Positions 6,615 through 12,368 of a stretch of 12,368 bases of DNA are shown here, piece by piece. The notes beneath the pieces are model-generated. The model was not told the DNA's origin, did no database searches, and worked only from the letters and a program-made list of their open reading frames with translations. The stretch comes from an uncultured beta proteobacterium (lineage in GTDB: Bacteria; Pseudomonadota; Gammaproteobacteria; Burkholderiales; Burkholderiaceae), in NCBI GenBank assembly GCA_903845455.1, contig CAIMXN010000130.1, positions 1-12,368 on the forward strand. Direction: 5' to 3'. Position 1 is the first letter of the stretch. The number at the start of each line of letters is the position of its first letter. Position numbers and translations under genes: made by a program.

Positions 6615-6876
6615 TCAAGGCAGATTAGATTAAATTCATATTCTTCTTAGCCTTAATAGGATATTAAGCGCTTAACTGAGGATTTTTTAGTCTTGGGTTG
6701 CCTATGACTATTCCTTATTTTCTTGTATAGCCACAAATCATGAAGTCATTTATTTGGGTAAATTTCGCTAATGATGATATTATTTTTTCTGAGCTAGCAA
6801 GCTATAAATTGAGGCAAAAGTAAGCAAATCCTTTATATAGCAAATCCCACCATATCATTTTTTAGAAAAATCATTT
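6496..6876. other. 380-base gap between genes
   Basis: This stretch separates the Rap1a-like gene from the YqhA-family gene. It holds the possible minus-strand gene tail (6492-6614), a 27-codon open frame at 6740-6823 with no ribosome site, and near its right end a sigma70-like promoter at 6809-6838. No RNA gene, riboswitch-like fold or convincing terminator was recognised. The base composition becomes clearly AT-rich after about 6620. Confidence 0.6.
6809..6838 (+). promoter_or_regulatory. Probable sigma70 promoter of the YqhA-Coq4-like-ferritin cassette
   Basis: TTGAGG at 6809-6814 and TTATAT at 6833-6838 are separated by 18 bases and lie 39 bases before the first start codon of the three-gene run. 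The leader would be about 30 bases. The site fits the consensus moderately. Confidence 0.45.
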
Positions 6877-7428
6877 ATGAACCAAGAGCAAATCAGTAAG
6901 GAAGTCCAGCTTGATAATTCTGGAGCAATCGAAAAAGGCTTGGAATTATTGATATTTAATAGTAGATGGATCTTAACGGTCTTCTACGTAGGCCTAGTGC
7001 TTTCCTTGATTATCTTAGCCATCAAGTTTGTGCAGGAATTTTTACATTTTGGTTTGACTTTCTGGAACAGCTCAGAAGCCGAGTTTTTAACTGGTGTATT
7101 GGCTCTTGTAGATAAGACGCTACTTGCCAATTTATTAATACTGGTGATCTTCTCGGGGTACGAAAACTTTGTATCAGTGATTGGTGCCGCTAAAGATAGT
7201 GACGATAGGCCCAGTTGGATGGGTGAAGTCGATTTTGCAGGACTTAAGCTCAAATTAATCGGATCTATTGTTGCCCTGTCTGGTATCAACCTGCTGGCTG
7301 CATTTTTAGAAATTTCTACTACCAATAAAAATGATTTGGGTTGGATGATTGCCATTCATCTTGTCTTTGTTGTTACAGGTGTCTTGTTTGCGCTTTCTGA
7401 GCGTGTCATGATCCATCACAAAAAATAA
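6877..7428 (+). CDS. YqhA/UPF0114 family inner-membrane protein
   Basis: A 183-residue integral membrane protein. Four hydrophobic segments are visible at about 31-54, 70-93, 124-144 and 156-174. Family signatures are FNSRW at 27-31, VDKTLLANLLILVIFSGYEN at 78-97 followed by FVS, and PSWMGEVDFAGLKLKLIGSI at 112-131 followed by VALSGINLL. It is slightly longer than E. coli YqhA because of an N-terminal cytoplasmic extension of about 20 polar residues. The biochemical role of the family is not established; distant similarity to small transporters or channels has been suggested. It opens a same-strand run with a Coq4-like protein 31 bases later and a multi-cluster Fe-S protein after that, so it could be the membrane anchor or partner of a redox system. 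That link is inferred from position. Confidence 0.82.
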   Translation: MNQEQISKEVQLDNSGAIEKGLELLIFNSRWILTVFYVGLVLSLIILAIKFVQEFLHFGLTFWNSSEAEFLTGVLALVDKTLLANLLILVIFSGYENFVSVIGAAKDSDDRPSWMGEVDFAGLKLKLIGSIVALSGINLLAAFLEISTTNKNDLGWMIAIHLVFVVTGVLFALSERVMIHHKK

Positions 7429-7459
7429 TTTAAACATTGAGGGATATTAAGGAAGCAGG

Positions 7460-8500
7460 ATGTTTTTTAAGAAATTAGAATTATCTGATGCTCCCTTGAT
7501 GGCAGCCGCATTGGTTGGTGCCTGTCGAAAAGAGGCTTGGGCTAATGACTTGCAACCTCGATTTCTGGGTGTCTTATTTAAAGAGTTGCTAGGGTACGAC
7601 TGTGATTTTTTAAGTTTACCTCCCGCTACTGTGCAAGACGTCTGCGATGCTATGCCTGTGAATTTAGTAGCGACATTTCCACCAGTATGCCCTGTACACA
7701 ATCTGCTTAAACGGGAAGAATTGGTGGATTTAATGCTGGTAGCAGAGATGCTTTGTAATCCTGTGCCACCAGCGCTGTCTCAATCAATTGAATCTTGGGC
7801 GAATGAATTAGGGGTTCACAATCAGCGATTATTAGTTGGCAGAGATATAGCCAAAGGTGCTGTTGCAAGAGCGGAAGCTGATTTTTGGCGAAATGCGCTT
7901 GGCAAGCAAGATATGGAATCACCAGAATTCCCTGAGACCCTCAAACAGTTTGGAACTAGGGCATATGGTTTAACTCAAGTCGCAGATCCCATAGAAACAG
8001 CGCGTTGGGAAGCATTGCAAAACCTTCCCAGTGCTAGTTTTGGGCGACTGGTCTGGGAGTTTTATAAAAAAAGAGGTTTCTTATTCCCTGGTACCTTAGG
8101 TGGGGTTAATAAAGCTCTGGCACACCATGATTGGTTACATGTTTTATCTGAAACAGATTCTGATGGCCTAGGTGAAATAGAGGTGTTTGCATTTGCAGCT
8201 GCTACGTCAATTTCTCCTGCCTCTACCATGTTGTTTCTAGGGCACCTCAGTATTTTTCAGGCTGGCTTTTTAGTACATGTTATTAAAGGTGTGCAGTATG
8301 CTGGCCATGACCTAGAAACCCCCGAAGGACCTAAGCGGGTTGCAGATGCGATTAGACGTGGTAAGGCTTGCAATATTGACTTAATGGTGGGGCTAGACCC
8401 ATTTGCTTATGCTGATCGTCCCATTACAGAATTGCGTCAATTATGGAATGTCATAGACCGCGCTGCTGATAACCCAAAACCATTCTCAAAATGGGATTAA
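7460..8500 (+). CDS. Coq4-like protein with an N-terminal helical (TerB-like?) region
   Basis: A 346-residue soluble protein with no signal peptide or membrane segment. The C-terminal half (about 180-320) resembles Coq4, the ubiquinone-biosynthesis protein: HHDWLHVL at 222-229 followed by GEIEVFAF at 238-245 gives HDxxH (His223, Asp224, His227), then Glu239 after exactly eleven residues, the family's metal-binding motif. Human COQ4 has been linked to oxidative decarboxylation of quinone precursors; bacteria of this group normally make ubiquinone without Coq4. The N-terminal region is helical, and 87-119 (LVDLMLVAEMLCNPVPPALS onward) recalls TerB-like metal-binding folds, but this is weak. The start follows AAGGAAG. 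It lies between a YqhA-like membrane gene and a ferritin-like Fe-S fusion, suggesting a shared redox or quinone-like substrate. Coq4 assignment rests on motif and context only. Confidence 0.62.
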   Translation: MFFKKLELSDAPLMAAALVGACRKEAWANDLQPRFLGVLFKELLGYDCDFLSLPPATVQDVCDAMPVNLVATFPPVCPVHNLLKREELVDLMLVAEMLCNPVPPALSQSIESWANELGVHNQRLLVGRDIAKGAVARAEADFWRNALGKQDMESPEFPETLKQFGTRAYGLTQVADPIETARWEALQNLPSASFGRLVWEFYKKRGFLFPGTLGGVNKALAHHDWLHVLSETDSDGLGEIEVFAFAAATSISPASTMLFLGHLSIFQAGFLVHVIKGVQYAGHDLETPEGPKRVADAIRRGKACNIDLMVGLDPFAYADRPITELRQLWNVIDRAADNPKPFSKWD

Positions 8501-8580
8501 GCGCTACCCACCCTAGATTTTTTTGCTAAACCACTTTGATTTTTAATTTTTAACCTTACTTCATTGGACTTGAAATAGAT

Positions 8581-10560
8581 ATGAACTTAAACCTAATAAA
8601 GGACCGTGAGGAGCTTTTATTTCTTCTGCACGAAGCGGCTGAGTTTGAGCATAGTGTGATGTGTAGCTATTTATATGCAGCCATGACCTTGAAGAGCTCC
8701 ACCGATGAAGGTGTTACTCAGGAAGAATTGACTGCTATTGAAGGCTGGCGCAAGAAAATTCGCATCGTCGCTTTACAAGAAATGCTACACCTCAGTTTGG
8801 TCAATAACCTACTGGCTGCCTTTGGTTCGGCACCCCATTTTTCACGACCTAATTTTCCTATTCCAGCTGGGCGTTTCCCCCCGAATATTCAATTAAATCT
8901 TGCGCCATTTAATGAGTCAACTTTGCAGCACTTTATGTTAGTTGAAAAACCATTAGAAATAGATATCCCCGATGGAACAGCTTTCAGGCATCTGCCACAT
9001 TATCACCGTGAGGTGCGCAGAGATCTCTACTCTCCCACCCCAACTGATTATCCATCGCAAGGTTACCTCTATCACGCCATTGCTAATGGCATTGATTTTC
9101 TTGCAGAGAGTCTAGGTAAAGAAGTACTTTTCTCTGGTGACACTCAATCTCAAGTTGGTAGCGCTCAATTTCCATTGCCTGGCTTATTTGCTGTGACAGA
9201 TGTTGAGTCAGCCCATAGAGCTATTGAGGAAATTGTGATTCAGGGTGAAGGTGCTCCTGGTCATAACGAAGACTCGCATTTTTCATTGTTTCAAGATGTT
9301 TTGAATGAATATAAACAATTCAAAGCAGCACGACCTGATTTCGAGCCAGCTAGGCTCGCAACGGTGAATCCAATGCTAGTTGATCCTTTGAATCGAAAAG
9401 AAGGTACGCACATCACAGACCCACTGGCTATGAGAGTGGTTGATTTAGGGAATTGTTTGTATACCTTGATGTTGCATATTTTTGCGCAAGTATTTGCACC
9501 TCATCCATTGCCACAAAGAATGCGGACTGAATTAGCCCAAGCTGCAACCTCAATCATGTATGCCTTGACGGGTGTTGGTAATATTTCCACACGTTTACCC
9601 CTTAAAAAAGGCGGTGGCTTGATCGCTGCTGGATTGAGTTTTGAAATCCCGGGTTCTATTGGTCAATTGGCACAAAATTGTGCCGCTCAACTCTTGGGTG
9701 AACGTGCTAATGAATTGTTAGCCCTTGCTCGAGATATTGAGAAGACCATTCCACTGCCTGGAATTGTGGATATCTTAGAGGGCGCATCTAAAAAACTGAC
9801 TAAGCTGCATACCGATTTTGAAGAGCATTTTGCATTGGTGATGGCTAACGGCAAACAAAGTCCCATGAGTGCGCCTAAAGCAGCCCCAGTGGCGACGGGA
9901 CCCACTGTCTCGGCCGACCCTGCCAATTTCAATATTGCGGCTTCTAAGGACATTCGGATTCATTACGATACAAAACGTTGCATTCATTCGCGTAATTGTG
10001 TCCTAAATGCCCCTCAGGTCTTTATTGCTAATGTGAAAGGCCCCTGGCTGCATCCAGAAACCACTACCGCAGAGAATATGGCTCAAATTGCCCGAGACTG
10101 CCCATCAGGTGCGATTACCTTCCAGAGGTTGGATGGCGGCCCTCCTGAAGTGGCCCCCGAGGTTAATGTACTCAGAGTTCGAGAAAATGGCCCCTATGCT
10201 GTACATGCACAAATTGCCCTAGAAGGGCAGGAACCTATGTTTAGGGCGACCTTATGTCGATGTGGCAAGTCGCATAATAAGCCATTCTGTGACAGCACTC
10301 ATCTTGAGGTTGGTTTTATTGCTACCGGTGAAAGGGTAGTCATTGAATCTGATGCGCTTGAGAATCGTGCTGGCGAGCTGTCCATTGATCCTACCCATAA
10401 CGGACCGCTAGAGTTCACCGGCAATCTTGAAATCTGTGGAGGCACTGGCCACACTATTGAGCGCGTTCAAACAGCACGCTTATGTCGGTGTGGCGGATCC
10501 TCCAATAAGCCATTTTGTGATAACACACACGCCAAAATTGGATTTAAGTCAGATCAATAG
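8581..10560 (+). CDS. Fusion protein: ferritin-like (VioB-type) domain, YjdI-like Fe-S domain and two CDGSH iron-sulfur motifs
   Basis: A 659-residue soluble multidomain metalloprotein. Residues 1-240 form a ferritin-like domain of the type fused in violacein enzyme VioB: AEFEHSVMCSYLYAA (20-34) with Glu21/Glu23 and His24, LQEMLHLSLVNNLL (65-78) with Glu67 and His70, and EEIVIQGEG (216-224) plus His233, a diiron ligand set. Residues 241-420 are mostly helical and unassigned. An Ala/Pro-rich linker (about 421-455) leads to a divergent Fe-S domain like E. coli YjdI, with Cys467, Cys473 and Cys507 (RCIHSRNC, then CPSGAI). Two CDGSH-type motifs follow: Cys559, Cys561, Cys570, His574 and Cys635, Cys637, Cys646, His650, each able to bind a 2Fe-2S cluster; the usual Gly after CD is Ser or Asn. 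The start lacks a clear ribosome site, 80 bases after the Coq4-like gene. An oxidase, electron carrier or iron/redox sensor are all possible. Confidence 0.87.
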   Translation: MNLNLIKDREELLFLLHEAAEFEHSVMCSYLYAAMTLKSSTDEGVTQEELTAIEGWRKKIRIVALQEMLHLSLVNNLLAAFGSAPHFSRPNFPIPAGRFPPNIQLNLAPFNESTLQHFMLVEKPLEIDIPDGTAFRHLPHYHREVRRDLYSPTPTDYPSQGYLYHAIANGIDFLAESLGKEVLFSGDTQSQVGSAQFPLPGLFAVTDVESAHRAIEEIVIQGEGAPGHNEDSHFSLFQDVLNEYKQFKAARPDFEPARLATVNPMLVDPLNRKEGTHITDPLAMRVVDLGNCLYTLMLHIFAQVFAPHPLPQRMRTELAQAATSIMYALTGVGNISTRLPLKKGGGLIAAGLSFEIPGSIGQLAQNCAAQLLGERANELLALARDIEKTIPLPGIVDILEGASKKLTKLHTDFEEHFALVMANGKQSPMSAPKAAPVATGPTVSADPANFNIAASKDIRIHYDTKRCIHSRNCVLNAPQVFIANVKGPWLHPETTTAENMAQIARDCPSGAITFQRLDGGPPEVAPEVNVLRVRENGPYAVHAQIALEGQEPMFRATLCRCGKSHNKPFCDSTHLEVGFIATGERVVIESDALENRAGELSIDPTHNGPLEFTGNLEICGGTGHTIERVQTARLCRCGGSSNKPFCDNTHAKIGFKSDQ

Positions 10561-10582
10561 CCATTCGCATGACGTCTACTTA

Positions 10583-10610
10583 GTGGCTTCATCGTCTTAT
10601 ATGGAGCCAC
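10583..10610. terminator. Hairpin between convergent genes (possible terminator or mRNA end)
   Basis: GTGGCTTCAT at 10583-10592 pairs with ATGGAGCCAC at 10601-10610 (ten pairs including one G-U) around an eight-base loop. It lies 23 bases after the stop of the Fe-S fusion gene and before the 3' end of the convergent TehA-like gene. Neither strand shows a T tract directly after it, so it may protect 3' ends rather than terminate by the intrinsic route. Confidence 0.4.
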
Positions 10611-10621
10611 GGCAAGTGCTA

Positions 10622-10649
10622 GGTAATAAGATCTGGGTAACTAAGATCT
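10622..10649. repeat. Short tandem direct repeat
   Basis: GGTAATAAGATCT at 10622-10634 is followed at once by a near-copy GGTAACTAAGATCT at 10636-10649, differing by one inserted C. Each copy contains the palindrome AGATCT. It lies between two convergent genes, just before the end of the TehA-like gene. It is probably a small tandem duplication; no function is evident. Confidence 0.55.
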
Positions 10650-10657
10650 ACAAAAGT

Positions 10658-11614
10658 TTAGCTTTTAATCAAGAGTGGTGGAGGTATTAGAGAGCCACCA
10701 ATCAATTTTAAGATGGTCTTCACAATCAGCAGTATCAACACTGCATTAGCAAATATGAAGAGACCTATGGATAGGGTCTCAATATATCCAGACATTCCCC
10801 TGAGAACAAAAATAATGGAATCGAATGCAATGGCGGTGATACCAAAACTAAAGGCCCAATAGGACGCGGTAAATGGAGCATTAAAAATCCATTTAAGTAC
10901 TCTAATTAATAATAAAAGTTGTAATAGCCCATATCCAAATAATGCTTGGGCAATAATATCTGGCTGACCACTGGTAATAAATAAATAGGCAATACAAGCA
11001 ACTACTGGTGGCGCCAGCATGATCCCCATGGTTGGACGTAATGCTTCAGGTAAAGCTACATTGAAATACAGTCGATTAGCAATTAATGACTCCAGCATGA
11101 GCCATGAAAATAATCCAGCGCCAAAGAAAAGGCTTCCTATACCTTGGTAGCCAAGATAGCCTGATACGAAGGCGCTCACAAAGTTTCCAGCTACTGATGG
11201 TAAATACATTGCGGCGGTAACAGTACTAAGATCATGTCCACCCATCCAAGAACGCCCTAGAAAATAAATTCCATACGCCAATTGCACGGATGCTCCTATG
11301 ACAAAGAGAATTTGGGCTAGAGAATGAGCATGGGGGTTGATGGCAACAGCGGCCAATAGAGTAGCTACGCCGCTAAGACCAATAAAACATGACTGAATTG
11401 GATGATTTAATTCAGCTAAAGCCTCGTCTTTATGTAACAAGCATTTTAAAAGGTAGCAGCTAATCAGAATCAGCCAAATGCCAAAACCGAAAAACATGAT
11501 GGCTTCGCCAATGATTGGTGGCAAGTCCCAAGCTTTTGCAGCAACTCGCCAGCAATCACCTAAACCCACTAGGCCAAGGACTATGCCAAAAAAAGAGGCC
11601 GGAATGATTTTCAT
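10658..11614 (-). CDS. TehA/SLAC1-family membrane protein (tellurite-resistance/dicarboxylate transporter, TDT family)
   Basis: A 318-residue inner-membrane protein, close to the usual length of E. coli TehA, with about ten hydrophobic segments spread evenly from residue 4 to 304. Family features include a first helix with GLVGLGDCWRVA (14-25), HPIQSCFIGLSGVATL at 71-86, and YWAFSFGITAIAF at 252-264 near the C-terminus, the region that carries the gating phenylalanine in TehA and SLAC1 channels. Known members are anion channels or C4-dicarboxylate/sulfite exporters; tellurite resistance is an overexpression effect of E. coli TehA. No TehB methyltransferase is adjacent. The start is supported by AGAGG nine bases upstream. 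The gene converges with the Fe-S fusion gene and diverges from a small exported protein. Substrate is unknown; a chloride, nitrate or dicarboxylate anion is likely. Confidence 0.85.
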   Translation of the reverse strand: MKIIPASFFGIVLGLVGLGDCWRVAAKAWDLPPIIGEAIMFFGFGIWLILISCYLLKCLLHKDEALAELNHPIQSCFIGLSGVATLLAAVAINPHAHSLAQILFVIGASVQLAYGIYFLGRSWMGGHDLSTVTAAMYLPSVAGNFVSAFVSGYLGYQGIGSLFFGAGLFSWLMLESLIANRLYFNVALPEALRPTMGIMLAPPVVACIAYLFITSGQPDIIAQALFGYGLLQLLLLIRVLKWIFNAPFTASYWAFSFGITAIAFDSIIFVLRGMSGYIETLSIGLFIFANAVLILLIVKTILKLIGGSLIPPPLLIKS

Positions 11615-11775
11615 ATTAAATTACCTCTAGGATTGAAATCTAAAAAGATCTTAACAAGTATGGATTGGCCTAGATGAGAGCTATTGAGAGGTTTGGTATT
11701 GGCCTGATTAAAATTGATTTAAGATCGATACTGCATGAGTTCGACTCGTATTATGTTTTAACCATTGGAGATATG

Positions 11776-12210
11776 ATGAAACGAAATGTATTAAGTTTAT
11801 TGTTTACCTTTAGTTTTTCCTTTCTTGCTCAGGCTCAAACGGGAGATTCTCTTATTCCAGTTTTGGCAAAATCGTGGCAGGGAACAACTTCTGAAACATC
11901 GATTAATGCTTCCAGTAAAAAACCTAAAGTAACAACACAAGATATTGCCTCAAGCCTTACTATCCTCAAACAAGATGGCAGACATATTGAATTTATTTAT
12001 AAAAATGCTAATTACGAGGCATATGAAATTGGTACGATTTCAGCTGATGGTAAGCTATTAGAAATTGCCTACAAAGGCGGCTCTGGAAGTTATGTAATTT
12101 CAAATTCAAAATTAGCTGGGTGTGGTGCAGGCAGGGTAGGGGATGGGCTCTTTAGCAATTGGTTTAATTCCTATTACGCTTGGTGTGACGAATTAATTGC
12201 AGTGAAATAA
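11776..12210 (+). CDS. Small exported protein of unknown family
   Basis: A 144-residue protein counted from ATG 11776. An in-frame ATG at 11674 would add 34 residues and bury the signal peptide; the later start was chosen because GGAG at 11767-11770 is five bases away and a clean Sec signal peptide then begins the protein (KR, hydrophobic core about 5-18, cleavage near AQA at residue 20). A second ATG lies directly before, at 11773. The mature part alternates polar and hydrophobic residues as in a beta-rich fold, with SWQGT at 33-37 recalling the opening of lipocalin-like barrels, a glycine-rich stretch at 101-104, and two cysteines (116 and 137) that could form a disulfide near the C-terminus. 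The family was not recognised. The gene stands alone and is followed by a strong intrinsic terminator. Confidence 0.72.
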   Translation: MKRNVLSLLFTFSFSFLAQAQTGDSLIPVLAKSWQGTTSETSINASSKKPKVTTQDIASSLTILKQDGRHIEFIYKNANYEAYEIGTISADGKLLEIAYKGGSGSYVISNSKLAGCGAGRVGDGLFSNWFNSYYAWCDELIAVK

Positions 12211-12269
12211 ATTAGCTAATTCAAGCGAGATCAGCTTGAGCTTTGAAAAATGGCGTTACTAAAAGTTAA

Positions 12270-12308
12270 AAACCCCTGTTATTGCTAGCAGGGGTTTCTT
12301 TGCTTTTT
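12270..12308. terminator. Intrinsic terminator, probably bidirectional
   Basis: AAACCCCTG at 12270-12278 pairs perfectly with CAGGGGTTT at 12289-12297 around a ten-base loop, followed on the plus strand by the T-rich TCTTTGCTTTTT. On the minus strand the hairpin is followed by TTAACTTTT, so it can also end the convergent minus-strand gene whose stop codon is at 12321-12323. Confidence 0.85.
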
Positions 12309-12320
12309 AGTTTAGCGAGC

Positions 12321-12368
12321 TTACCAAATAATCCAGTCGCCAGTATCCCACTCGGCCTGTGTGATGTA
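12321..12368 (-). CDS. C-terminal end of a minus-strand gene leaving the window
   Basis: Fifteen open codons read leftward from the window edge to a TAA at 12321-12323. The tail is Trp-rich (YITQAEWDTGDWIIW then stop). Evidence is limited to the open frame, the protein-like tail and the bidirectional terminator 24 bases beyond the stop, which is where the end of a convergent gene is expected. No function can be given. Confidence 0.45.
   Translation of the reverse strand, partial: YITQAEWDTGDWIIW

Noticed and set aside
6740..6823. Open frame of 27 codons beginning with ATG on the plus strand
   Set aside because: It has no ribosome site and overlaps the promoter-like site at 6809-6838. Its length is expected by chance in AT-rich DNA.
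6984..7355. 123-codon minus-strand frame opposite the YqhA-like gene
   Set aside because: It lies wholly antisense to a recognisable membrane protein and has no signature or ribosome site of its own.
10427..10690. 87-codon plus-strand frame reaching beyond the Fe-S fusion gene
   Set aside because: It mostly reads the second CDGSH region in another frame, then crosses the hairpin and repeats and enters the convergent TehA-like gene. No protein features were seen.
11674..11775. N-terminal extension of the small exported protein
   Set aside because: An upstream in-frame ATG exists, but it would place 34 residues before the signal peptide. The better ribosome site supports ATG 11776.

Overview
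The window looks like a chromosomal piece of a betaproteobacterium of the Burkholderiaceae, most like Polynucleobacter. This rests on the tandem Bug/TctC-type substrate-binding proteins (a family greatly expanded in Burkholderiales), the moderately AT-rich base composition, and the mix of catabolic and small exported genes. The assignment is an inference from gene content. No rRNA, tRNA, CRISPR array or insertion sequence was seen.

Region 1 (1-6018) is a catabolic locus read outward from a short, AT-rich, strikingly symmetric divergent control region (1362-1458). Leftward run two back-to-back periplasmic tricarboxylate-transporter-type receptors, the second cut by the window edge. Rightward run five genes: an enolase-superfamily dehydratase closely resembling D(-)-tartrate dehydratase, a ketopantoate-reductase-family oxidoreductase, an exported carboxymuconolactone-decarboxylase-family protein, an iron-type alcohol dehydrogenase and a hot-dog acyl-CoA thioesterase. 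The last three are tightly coupled by spacing or overlap. Together they suggest uptake and breakdown of a hydroxy acid, but the set is larger than tartrate alone would need, so the true substrate is open.

Region 2 (6019-6876) holds a small exported protein of the Rap1a/Tai immunity-protein type without a visible partner. A 380-base gap follows, containing a possible antisense gene remnant and a good sigma70-like promoter.

Region 3 (6877-10560) is a same-strand cassette of three genes: a YqhA/UPF0114 membrane protein, a Coq4-like protein with an intact HDxxH-x11-E metal motif, and a 659-residue fusion. The fusion joins a ferritin-like diiron domain, a YjdI-type three-cysteine Fe-S domain and two CDGSH-type 2Fe-2S motifs. 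This is the most interesting part of the window: it looks like a membrane-linked, multi-metal redox system with no assigned role.

Region 4 (10561-12368) has a convergent TehA/SLAC1-family membrane channel on the minus strand, a small exported protein of unknown family, a clear intrinsic terminator that could serve both strands, and the last codons of a minus-strand gene leaving the window.
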